Shown piece after piece: positions 1-5,860 of a stretch of 5,860 nucleotides of DNA. The stretch's first letter is position 1. Each line of letters starts with the position of its first letter. The DNA comes from Cytophagaceae bacterium (GTDB taxonomy: Bacteria > Bacteroidota > Bacteroidia > Cytophagales > Spirosomataceae), in assembly GCA_947461155.1 (NCBI GenBank), contig CANHKE010000099.1, positions 1 to 5,860 on the forward strand. The letters run 5' to 3'. The translations under genes were made by a program, and so were the position numbers. The notes beneath the pieces were generated by a model that saw only the letters and a program-made list of their open reading frames with translations, made no database searches and was not told where the DNA came from.

Positions 1-1939
1 CTACGGGAAGGTACTCGGGCTTGACCCCGACCTCGTTATTCCCGACCAAAATTTATCTATCTACGAAGGAGCCATCGCCCCGTGGCGAAGCGAGCGCATG
101 AGCGAATGGCTGCATCCTTTATTGCGCAATGGAATTCACTTTGACTTCCCGATACACCGACCTTACAAAGACTTAAGTACCAAAGAGCAGCAATTGCTTT
201 GGAAAGGAAATAAATACTTCAACGGACTGAATCAGTTTTTTGATCACTTAGAAAAGGAAACCTACAAAATTCAATACCGGGTGCTCCTTTCGCGCTACCG
301 AGGAAAAACAACTTGTCCAGAATGCCAAGGTTCACGTTTGCGTGGCGATGCCGCGTACGTAAAAATCAACGATACATCCATCATCGATTTAGTCCTTTGG
401 CCCCTTTCGAAAACGAAAAAATTCTTCGACTCGTTAAAATTATCCGAGACAGACCAAAAAGTAGCCAAACGCATTTTGATTGAAATCACCAATCGATTGG
501 ATTATATGGATCGTGTGGGATTAGGGTATTTGACCTTAAACCGACTCACAGCAACGCTCTCAGGCGGAGAATTTCAGCGCATTAAATTGGCCACTTCCTT
601 AGGAAGTGCGCTGGTGGGTTCCATGTATATTTTGGATGAACCGAGTATCGGTTTACACCCAAGAGACACCGAGCGCCTGATATCTGTATTGGAATTACTG
701 AAATCGATGGGCAATACCGTCATCGTCGTTGAACACGAAGAAGACATCATGCGTGCCGCTGATCAAATTATTGATATTGGGCCGGAAGCAGGCAGACACG
801 GCGGAGAGCTGATCTTCCAGGGAAATTTAGCTGAGGCGCTTTTGGACGACAAAACCGATAGTCATACGCTTCGTTTTTTACGCGGCACCGACAAAATTGA
901 CATTCCCACCTTCCGAAGAAAGCCGCTGGCCCATATCGAAATCAAAGGTGCCAATGAGAATAATTTAAAGAACCTAGACGTCAAAATACCGCTGGGCATT
1001 TTGACCGTTGTCACCGGTGTCAGTGGCTCCGGAAAATCGACGCTCATCCGCAAAATCCTCTATCCGGCAGTATTGCGCCATTTGCAATTGGGAACGGAAG
1101 AAACGGGGAGATTCCGGGAGTTAGGGGGTAGTTTGAATAAAATTGCGGGAATTGAGATGGTTGACCAGCAGCCCATTGGGAAGTCTTCACGCTCCAACCC
1201 GATTACCTATATCAAAGCTTACGACGCCATTCGTTTGTTGTTTTCAGAATTACCTTTGGCCAAAACCCGCGGATACAAACCGGCACATTTCTCATTCAAT
1301 GTAGAGGGTGGGCGCTGCGAAACCTGTCAAGGGGAAGGTGAGATTACAATTGAAATGCAGTTTATGGCCGATATCAAATTAACTTGCGAATCGTGTCATG
1401 GCCAACGATTCAAACAAGAAGTGTTGGATATCAAATTTCAGGACAAAAACATTGCCGAGATTTTAGACTTGACGGTGGAAGAAAGCATTCCATTTTTCAA
1501 GGAAAAAGCACCGAAAATTGCAGAGAAAATTGACCCACTTTTCCAGGTAGGTTTAGGCTACATTAAATTAGGCCAAAGCTCCAACTCGCTTTCGGGTGGG
1601 GAAGCACAACGTGTTAAATTAGCCAGCTTTTTAGGTAAAGGAAATGCGAATAAGGGAAAGACCTTGTTTATTTTTGATGAACCCACGACCGGTTTGCACT
1701 TCCACGATATCAAAAAATTACTCAAAGCCTTGAATGATTTAGTGGAACAAGGGGATACGGTGATTATCATCGAACACAATATGGAAGTGGTCAAATGTGC
1801 GGATCACATCATCGATTTAGGACCTGAGGGAGGAGAATTGGGGGGACATATTAGTTACGAAGGAACGCCGGAGGACATGATTCAAGTGAAAAATAATCCG
1901 ACAGCCCATTATTTAAAAGAAAAAATACCTGTAAAATAG
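1..1939 (+). CDS. uvrA: UvrABC excinuclease subunit A (UvrA), 5'-truncated by window edge
   Basis: UvrA is the ATP-driven damage sensor of nucleotide excision repair; as a dimer it loads UvrB onto damaged DNA. The reading frame is open from base 2, before the first ATG at 98, and the residues before that ATG (GLDPDLVIPD, then an EGAI-PW segment) are conserved UvrA sequence, so 98 is an internal Met. About 645 residues are present; family members are about 920-950, so roughly the first 300, including the first Walker A, are missing. Numbering from base 2: insertion-domain C-x2-C at 105/108 followed by G-S-R-L; ABC signature I LSGGEFQR 186-193; Walker B I with DEPSIGLH near 208-219; H-loop VEHEED 243-248; Walker A II GVSGSGKST 339-347; zinc finger C-x2-C-x19-C-x2-C at 439/442/462/465; signature II LSGGEAQRVKLA 530-541; Walker B II DEPTTGLH 559-566; H-loop IEHN 590-593. 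All visible ATPase and zinc elements are intact. The frame ends in TAG five bases before nuoN, implying co-transcription. Confidence 0.97.
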   Translation, partial: YGKVLGLDPDLVIPDQNLSIYEGAIAPWRSERMSEWLHPLLRNGIHFDFPIHRPYKDLSTKEQQLLWKGNKYFNGLNQFFDHLEKETYKIQYRVLLSRYRGKTTCPECQGSRLRGDAAYVKINDTSIIDLVLWPLSKTKKFFDSLKLSETDQKVAKRILIEITNRLDYMDRVGLGYLTLNRLTATLSGGEFQRIKLATSLGSALVGSMYILDEPSIGLHPRDTERLISVLELLKSMGNTVIVVEHEEDIMRAADQIIDIGPEAGRHGGELIFQGNLAEALLDDKTDSHTLRFLRGTDKIDIPTFRRKPLAHIEIKGANENNLKNLDVKIPLGILTVVTGVSGSGKSTLIRKILYPAVLRHLQLGTEETGRFRELGGSLNKIAGIEMVDQQPIGKSSRSNPITYIKAYDAIRLLFSELPLAKTRGYKPAHFSFNVEGGRCETCQGEGEITIEMQFMADIKLTCESCHGQRFKQEVLDIKFQDKNIAEILDLTVEESIPFFKEKAPKIAEKIDPLFQVGLGYIKLGQSSNSLSGGEAQRVKLASFLGKGNANKGKTLFIFDEPTTGLHFHDIKKLLKALNDLVEQGDTVIIIEHNMEVVKCADHIIDLGPEGGELGGHISYEGTPEDMIQVKNNPTAHYLKEKIPVK

Positions 1940-1944
1940 CACCT

Positions 1945-3429
1945 ATGTTTTCAAGCGAAATCCTTTCAAGCATTCCAGGGAAAATAACCAGCACCACGCA
2001 GGGATTTTCATTGATTTTGCCTGAATTGGTGATTGGATTTTGGATCCTCATCAGCCTATTTGCGGATCTATTCTTACATGGGAAGCCGGCAAAATTCGCC
2101 AACTCGTGGCGTTATTTCATCACGCAATTGGGCTTATTGCTCGCATTGGGATTGGCATTCCAGCGATTGAACCAAGGTTTATCGGGCTTCGTCAGTTTTC
2201 AATTATTCCAGGTAAACATCGGATCGAACACAACAAATGCCCTAATTCTTGCTTTGGGCGTCTTGTTGATTGGCTTAAACCAACTACATCGAAAAGGATT
2301 TTCACTCGAGGAAAACATTGGCTTTTCGTCTATTTTGTTAGGTAGTTTATTGACAAGCATGAGTGCACATTTTTTAACCGTATTCCTCAGTTTAGAACTC
2401 ATTTCCATGGGCACCTACATCCTCGTGGGCATGCGGAAAGATGCCAAAGGTGCTCGGGCGGCATTACCCTATGTGCTGTTTGGCTTGGGTACCTCCGCCA
2501 TTTTGGTGTATGGGATTTCGCTAATTTACGGACTGAGTGGGAACATGTACTTATTTTCAGCAGACATAAGCCGAGGTTTGTCTACGGCAAATCCTGTGTA
2601 TGCCTATCTTGCTTTAGGTTTGTTAGCAGTCGGGATATTATTTAAAATGGCATGGGTTCCGTTTCACCCCTGGAGTCCGGATGTTTTGGAAAGTTTACCG
2701 GCCGGCTGGATGAGTTGGATTTCCGTGGCTCCTAAAATTGCGGTTTCCGTTTTGGGCATCAAATTGATTCATTACTTCCCACTTTCGATGGTTTCTACCA
2801 TCAGTTTGCTCGCAATTGCCACCTTGCTTGTGGGGAATTTAGCCGCCATGACACAAAAAAACAGCAAACGCTTACTTGCTTATTCCAGCATCGCGCATGG
2901 TGGATTCATGGCGATGGTATGGTTATTCCCAGCGGATCAAGCCTTGAAAGCGCTATTGTTTTATGGCTGCTTATATGGAATCAGTACCTACCTTGTTTTT
3001 TATCAGGTGGATGACGTGACGGGGGATTCGATCCAGTCGGACGATATGAATCGCTGGGCCGGCTATGCGCAACACAATCCAATCCGCGCAGCGACTTTAT
3101 CCGTGGGATTGATTGCGCTGATCGGACTACCGCCCGCAGGGACCTTTTTAGCGAAGGTGAGTTATTTTACGCAGTTATGGGAAAAATACCAAAATGGCCA
3201 ACAAACAATCGTTTTGGTGTTGTTGGCAATCGCCCTCATCCTAACCGCGGTTTCTGTGTTTTACTACCTACGGATCCCGTATCATATTTACCTAAAAAAG
3301 GGGGCGAGTGAGTTGGGTTTACCTAAGACTAAACTTTCTGGAAGGGATTGGGGCTATGTGCTGATGGCTATTTTATTAATTGGCGCTCTAATCAATCCAA
3401 ACCTGTTTTTTGAGCTATTAAAAGTTTAA
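1945..3429 (+). CDS. nuoN: NADH-quinone oxidoreductase subunit N (NuoN)
   Basis: NuoN is one of the three antiporter-like membrane subunits of respiratory complex I; it helps couple NADH:quinone electron transfer to proton pumping across the inner membrane. The 494-residue product matches family length and has about 14 hydrophobic segments (roughly 21-44, 57-73, 97-113, 125-141, 142-162, 173-197, 217-239, 254-276, 281-302, 308-329, 334-352, 382-406, 420-441, 467-488). The charged residues of the proton path are present: Glu151 in the SLELIS motif, Lys234 in the FKMAWVPFHPWSPD stretch (the family's FK-x3-PFH-x-W-x-PD pattern), Lys264 in VAPKIA, and Lys404 in the LPPAGTFLAK motif. RLLAYSSIAHGG (309-320) is the conserved Ser/His half-helix typical of NuoL/M/N. 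PFHPWSPD and the 494-aa length favour NuoN over the longer NuoL. The ATG at 1945 follows the uvrA stop by 5 bases with no clear Shine-Dalgarno, so translation is probably coupled to uvrA. The other nuo genes usually next to it are not in the window: uvrA lies upstream and a PurF-family gene downstream. Confidence 0.95.
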   Translation: MFSSEILSSIPGKITSTTQGFSLILPELVIGFWILISLFADLFLHGKPAKFANSWRYFITQLGLLLALGLAFQRLNQGLSGFVSFQLFQVNIGSNTTNALILALGVLLIGLNQLHRKGFSLEENIGFSSILLGSLLTSMSAHFLTVFLSLELISMGTYILVGMRKDAKGARAALPYVLFGLGTSAILVYGISLIYGLSGNMYLFSADISRGLSTANPVYAYLALGLLAVGILFKMAWVPFHPWSPDVLESLPAGWMSWISVAPKIAVSVLGIKLIHYFPLSMVSTISLLAIATLLVGNLAAMTQKNSKRLLAYSSIAHGGFMAMVWLFPADQALKALLFYGCLYGISTYLVFYQVDDVTGDSIQSDDMNRWAGYAQHNPIRAATLSVGLIALIGLPPAGTFLAKVSYFTQLWEKYQNGQQTIVLVLLAIALILTAVSVFYYLRIPYHIYLKKGASELGLPKTKLSGRDWGYVLMAILLIGALINPNLFFELLKV

Positions 3430-3515
3430 ATAAAAATTAAAAAATAAGCCAAATTGCTGATAATAATTCCCTAATTTTGAGCTTAAATTTTAGTAAAATC
3501 TTCTCCTAATCTTAC
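3430..3515 (+). promoter_or_regulatory. Candidate promoter region of the PurF-family gene
   Basis: This 86-base AT-rich gap separates nuoN from the amidotransferase gene. It contains TAATTTTG at 3472-3479, a perfect match to the Bacteroidota -7 element TAnnTTTG. That predicts a transcription start near 3485 and a leader of about 30 bases. A TTG at 3454-3456 could be the -33 element, but the 15-base spacer is shorter than the usual 17-23. An A-rich run (about 3430-3446) lies upstream. No intrinsic terminator for nuoN is evident, so read-through from uvrA-nuoN is also possible. No Shine-Dalgarno precedes the ATG at 3516, as is common in this phylum. Confidence 0.45.
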
Positions 3516-5432
3516 ATGTCTGAATCCATTAAACACGAATGCGGAATTGCACTAATCCGAATGCGAAAACCATTTCAGCATTACCTCGATAAGTACAATA
3601 CGCCGATGTATGGCTTAAATAAGTTGTATTTGATGATGGAGAAGCAGGTGAATCGTGGGCAGGATGGTGCCGGAATTGCCAATATTAAAATTAATGTCAA
3701 GCCAGGTAGTCGGTATATCAGCCGTTACCGTTCAGTAGAACCCCAAGCCGTTGCGGATATCTTTGGGAAGATTAATAAGAAATTTAAGAAGGCGCATAAA
3801 TTAGCCAAGGATACGAAGCGTGAAACGGGAATCGATGCGGTTCACGATGCACAATGGTGGCAAGAAAATGTGGCCTTTACGGGTGAAGTTTTATTGGGAC
3901 ACTTGCGTTATGGAACGCACGGTCAAAATGAAATCGAGAACTGCCACCCGATGTTGCGTCAAAATAACTGGCGGAGCCGAAATTTGGTGATGGCAGGGAA
4001 TTTCAACATGACCAATGTGGATGATTTATTTGACAAATTGGTTTCATTGGGTCAGCACCCGAAAGAGAAAGTGGATACGGTGACGGTGATGGAGAAGATT
4101 GGTCACTTTTTAGATGAGGAAAATCAGCGCCAATTTGGCAAGTTTAAGGATAAGTATGAAAATCCAGAATTGTCGGATGTACTAGCAGCAAATATCGATT
4201 TGAAACGCGTTCTAGAGCGTTCTTGCAAGGATTTTGATGGTGGATATGCGATGGTGGGGATGACCGGTTACGGCGCTTCGTTTGTGGCGCGTGATCCGGC
4301 AGGAATTCGTCCGGCGTATTACTACATGGATGATGAGGTGGTTGTGGTGGCATCTGAAAAGCAGGCGATTAAGACATCGTTCAATTGCGCCTATGATCAA
4401 ATCAAGGAAATTACACCGGGCCATGCCTTGATTATTGAGATGGACGCCTCCGTACGTGAGGTTCCGTTTATCGACCGCATTGAGCAGAAGTCGTGTTCAT
4501 TTGAGCGCATTTATTTCTCTCGTGGATCAGATCCCGATATCTATCGCGAGCGTAAAAAACTGGGGCGTTTATTAATTCCTCAGATTTTAGATGAGGTGAA
4601 AAATGACTTGAAACATACGGTATTTTCGTATATCCCAAATACGGCGGAAAGTGCATTTTTGGGGATGATTGATGGTCTAGAAGATCATTTGGCGAAGGAG
4701 CGGAAAAAAGCCATCATGGAAGGGGTGTTATTTGAAGAGCAGTTGGAGGAATTATTAACCTTCCGTCCGCGCGTCGAAAAACTGATCTCGAAAGATGTGA
4801 AAGTTCGGACCTTTATTGCGAGTGATGCGATGCGGGATGATATGGTTTCGCATGTATATGACACGACCTATGAGGTGATTGAAAAAGGGGTAGATTCGGT
4901 GGTGTTGATCGACGATTCGATTGTGCGCGGAACGACCTTAGAAAAGAGTATTTTAAGTTTATTGGATAAATTATCTCCAAAGAAAATTGTCATTGTTTCT
5001 TCGGCGCCACAAATTAGATATCCGGATTGTTACGGAATCGATATGTCTAAAATGAAGGAATTTGTGGCATTCCGTGCCGCACTTGCTTTGTTGAAAGAGC
5101 GCGGTTTGGAGCATATTTTGGATGAAGTAAATCTGAAATGTTTATTGGCCTTAGAAAATGGCACAGCATCCACCGAGAACTTCGTTAAGGCGATTTATGC
5201 GCCGTTTACTGACGATGAAATTTCGGATAAAATTGCGGAAATCGTGAAGCCTAAAAATCTGCAGGCGGATTTATCGATTGTTTACCAAACCGTTCCGAAT
5301 TTGAATTTGGCTTGCCCGAATCATTTAGGGGACTGGTATTTCACGGGTAATTTCCCGACTCCAGGTGGAAATCAGGTGGTAAATAAATCATTCGTGAATT
5401 TCATGAAGGGAGTTGAAGTTCGGGCCTATTAG
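3516..5432 (+). CDS. Amidophosphoribosyltransferase, long PurF-family form (glutamine amidotransferase class II + phosphoribosyltransferase)
   Basis: PurF enzymes make 5-phosphoribosylamine from PRPP and glutamine, the first committed step of purine synthesis in the cytoplasm. Visible here: nucleophile Cys9 in ECGIALI, with an 8-residue leader that must be removed to expose it; RGQDGAG 47-53; glutamine-binding GHLRYGTHG 128-136; GNFNMTN 161-167 in place of the usual HNGNLTN; RDPAGIRP 259-266; FERIYFSRGSDPDIY 329-343; the RTFI loop 431-434; PRPP loop VVLIDDSIVRGTT 462-474; RYPDCYGID 501-509; and C-terminal GDWYFTGNFPTPGG. Both active sites look complete. At 638 residues it exceeds usual PurF (about 470-510). 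The extra length lies mainly between RGQDGAG and GHLRYGTHG (a Lys-rich stretch near 85-101) and between IPNTAES (373-379) and RTFI. The C-terminal Cys pair that binds Fe-S in Bacillus-type PurF is replaced by GDWYFTG. My inference is an amidophosphoribosyltransferase, either the housekeeping enzyme or a paralogue beside a standard purF elsewhere, so I assign no symbol. The start is the only Met near Cys9. No purine genes are adjacent. Confidence 0.9.
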   Translation: MSESIKHECGIALIRMRKPFQHYLDKYNTPMYGLNKLYLMMEKQVNRGQDGAGIANIKINVKPGSRYISRYRSVEPQAVADIFGKINKKFKKAHKLAKDTKRETGIDAVHDAQWWQENVAFTGEVLLGHLRYGTHGQNEIENCHPMLRQNNWRSRNLVMAGNFNMTNVDDLFDKLVSLGQHPKEKVDTVTVMEKIGHFLDEENQRQFGKFKDKYENPELSDVLAANIDLKRVLERSCKDFDGGYAMVGMTGYGASFVARDPAGIRPAYYYMDDEVVVVASEKQAIKTSFNCAYDQIKEITPGHALIIEMDASVREVPFIDRIEQKSCSFERIYFSRGSDPDIYRERKKLGRLLIPQILDEVKNDLKHTVFSYIPNTAESAFLGMIDGLEDHLAKERKKAIMEGVLFEEQLEELLTFRPRVEKLISKDVKVRTFIASDAMRDDMVSHVYDTTYEVIEKGVDSVVLIDDSIVRGTTLEKSILSLLDKLSPKKIVIVSSAPQIRYPDCYGIDMSKMKEFVAFRAALALLKERGLEHILDEVNLKCLLALENGTASTENFVKAIYAPFTDDEISDKIAEIVKPKNLQADLSIVYQTVPNLNLACPNHLGDWYFTGNFPTPGGNQVVNKSFVNFMKGVEVRAY

Positions 5433-5457
5433 ACTGGAATTATTTCCAACGGTCTAA
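5429..5457. terminator. Imperfect hairpin over both convergent stop codons, possible shared terminator
   Basis: TTAGAC (5429-5434) pairs with GTCTAA (5452-5457), and TGGAA (5435-5439) pairs with TTCCA (5444-5448). This gives 11 base pairs around a four-base TTAT loop, with a three-base bulge (ACG, 5449-5451) on one side. The structure contains the TAG of the PurF-family gene and, in its loop, the complement of the leftward gene's stop. Neither strand has a U-rich tail after it, so efficient intrinsic termination is doubtful. It is the only notable hairpin I found at this junction. Confidence 0.35.
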
Positions 5458-5688
5458 ACCGCCTTCGATCATCGGCTCATCCGGAAAAGTCAAATCCCCA
5501 TTTTCTTCTAAAATGATGGTGATGTATTCCCATTGTTTATCGTAACGGGGAATTTGACAAATCCATTGATTTTGATTGTTTCGAATCGCTACCGTAAAGT
5601 AGGATCGAAGGGTTGCGGATGAATATAATTCCACTACTTTTTTTCCTTGCATGTAGGCAAAAAGTCGTTTAAAGAATGATATTTGCAT
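5440..5688 (-). CDS. Small hypothetical protein, 82 aa
   Basis: I do not recognise this protein. Four points favour a real gene: it fills the space after the PurF-family gene with no other good frame, it converges neatly (7 bases between stops), it has its own promoter-like element upstream, and its composition looks protein-like. The sequence starts with a basic, hydrophobic stretch (MQISFFKRLF), then VVELYSS (18-24), an aromatic-rich middle with YFTVAIRN (30-37) and WICQIPRYD (42-50), WEYITIILEENGDL (53-66), and an acidic, Trp-containing C-terminus ending GGLDRWK. The alternating hydrophobic pattern suggests a small beta-rich cytoplasmic fold. There is no clear signal peptide, transmembrane helix, Cys cluster or DNA-binding motif. 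The ATG at 5688 is preferred because an in-frame TGA lies just upstream with no other start between. Met13 is an alternative that would remove the FFKRLF stretch. Confidence 0.65.
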   Translation of the reverse strand: MQISFFKRLFAYMQGKKVVELYSSATLRSYFTVAIRNNQNQWICQIPRYDKQWEYITIILEENGDLTFPDEPMIEGGLDRWK

Positions 5689-5721
5689 CGCTTTGTTTAA
5701 GAGTGTAGATCAATTACAGCT

Positions 5722-5729
5722 CAAAAATA
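5722..5729 (-). promoter_or_regulatory. Candidate -7 promoter element of the 82-aa gene
   Basis: Read on the minus strand, these bases are TATTTTTG, a perfect TAnnTTTG Bacteroidota -7 element. A transcription start about 5-7 bases downstream would give a leader of roughly 28 bases before the ATG at 5688, much like the arrangement ahead of the PurF-family gene. No convincing -33 TTTG/TTG lies at 17-23 bases; the nearest minus-strand TTG is about 34 bases away. The 93-base gap 5689-5781 is AT-rich, with nothing else identifiable. Confidence 0.4.
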
Positions 5730-5781
5730 CGGCAGTCTAAAAATAGTCGAAAAGAATATTTATCAAGTGGTCTGAAACTTA

Positions 5782-5860
5782 CTAATAGGCAACTAAAACA
5801 CCCCCTTTTAGCGTCTGAGTACCCATGTTCGGGAAATTAGCGGGCGTTGAGACGTATTCA
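5782..5860 (-). CDS. Possible C-terminal end of an unidentified gene entering from the right edge
   Basis: On the minus strand one frame is open from the window edge (first complete codon at 5857-5859) for 25 codons and ends in TAG at 5784-5782. The peptide begins EYVSTPANFP, continues NMGTQTLKGG and ends VLVAY. It is too short to assign to a family. In support, base composition rises from clearly AT-rich in 5689-5781 to nearly balanced here, with the change at the stop, and the frame would be on the same strand as the 82-aa gene, 93 bases upstream of its start. Against it, 25 open codons can occur by chance, and the plus strand has a 12-codon frame from an ATG at 5825 to the edge. Confidence 0.4.
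   Translation of the reverse strand, partial: EYVSTPANFPNMGTQTLKGGVLVAY

Noticed and set aside
98..100. ATG at 98 as the start of a 613-residue UvrA
   Set aside because: The frame is open to the window edge, and the 32 upstream codons encode conserved UvrA sequence (GLDPDLVIPD and onward), so this is an internal Met of a truncated gene.
2040..2345. 101-codon plus-strand frame inside nuoN, and other overlapping frames on both strands within uvrA, nuoN and the PurF-family gene
   Set aside because: They lie wholly within genes with strong family evidence, in other frames, and their translations show no recognisable motifs.
3487..3499. ATTTT-AGT-AAAAT inverted repeat before the PurF-family gene
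   Set aside because: Five A-T pairs only, in an AT-rich leader; too weak to call an operator, riboswitch or terminator.
5821..5833. CCC-ATGTTC-GGG short inverted repeat near the right edge
   Set aside because: A three-base-pair stem is expected by chance, and it lies inside the possible C-terminal coding segment.
5825..5860. Plus-strand ATG opening a 12-codon frame (MFGKLAGVETYS) to the right edge
   Set aside because: It has no promoter-like element close upstream and is only 12 codons long. The opposite strand gives a longer frame whose stop coincides with the composition change. It remains a possible alternative.
1..5860. CRISPR arrays, tRNA or rRNA genes, insertion sequences, or a defence-type cassette
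   Set aside because: I saw no regularly spaced repeats, terminal inverted repeats, transposase motifs or tRNA-like folds. The three large genes are chromosomal housekeeping families.

Overview
The window reads as a chromosomal segment of a Bacteroidota bacterium, possibly a Cytophagales-type lineage (the order is a guess). Four things point there. The UvrA has the Bacteroidota-style first ABC half. The glutamine amidotransferase is a long PurF-family form that I associate with this phylum. Starts generally lack Shine-Dalgarno sequences. Two intergenic regions carry perfect matches to the Bacteroidota -7 promoter element TAnnTTTG. Nothing suggests a mobile element, CRISPR array, RNA gene or recent transfer.

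Layout, left to right. Bases 1-1939 (+) hold the 3' two thirds of uvrA, the damage-recognition ATPase of nucleotide excision repair; its 5' end lies outside the window. Five bases later nuoN (1945-3429, +) encodes the membrane antiporter-like subunit N of respiratory complex I. It is almost certainly co-transcribed with uvrA, although the two functions are unrelated. An 86-base AT-rich gap (3430-3515) carries a candidate promoter for a 638-residue amidophosphoribosyltransferase homologue (3516-5432, +). That protein is an N-terminal-nucleophile glutamine amidotransferase joined to a PRPP-binding phosphoribosyltransferase domain, with extra segments absent from ordinary PurF.

The right end is transcribed leftward. 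A small hypothetical gene (5440-5688, -) converges on the PurF-family gene with only 7 bases between the stop codons. An imperfect hairpin overlaps both stops and may be a shared terminator. Upstream of the small gene is its own candidate promoter (5722-5729, -). The last 79 bases can be read on the minus strand as the C-terminal 25 codons of another gene entering from the right, a tentative call.

The genes do not form one pathway. They are DNA repair, respiration and purine synthesis (or a related PRPP-dependent amidation), followed by unknowns. I see no convincing new multi-gene system. The items most worth a second look are the enlarged PurF-family protein with an altered oxyanion-hole motif, the placement of nuoN behind uvrA, and the small orphan protein at the convergent junction.
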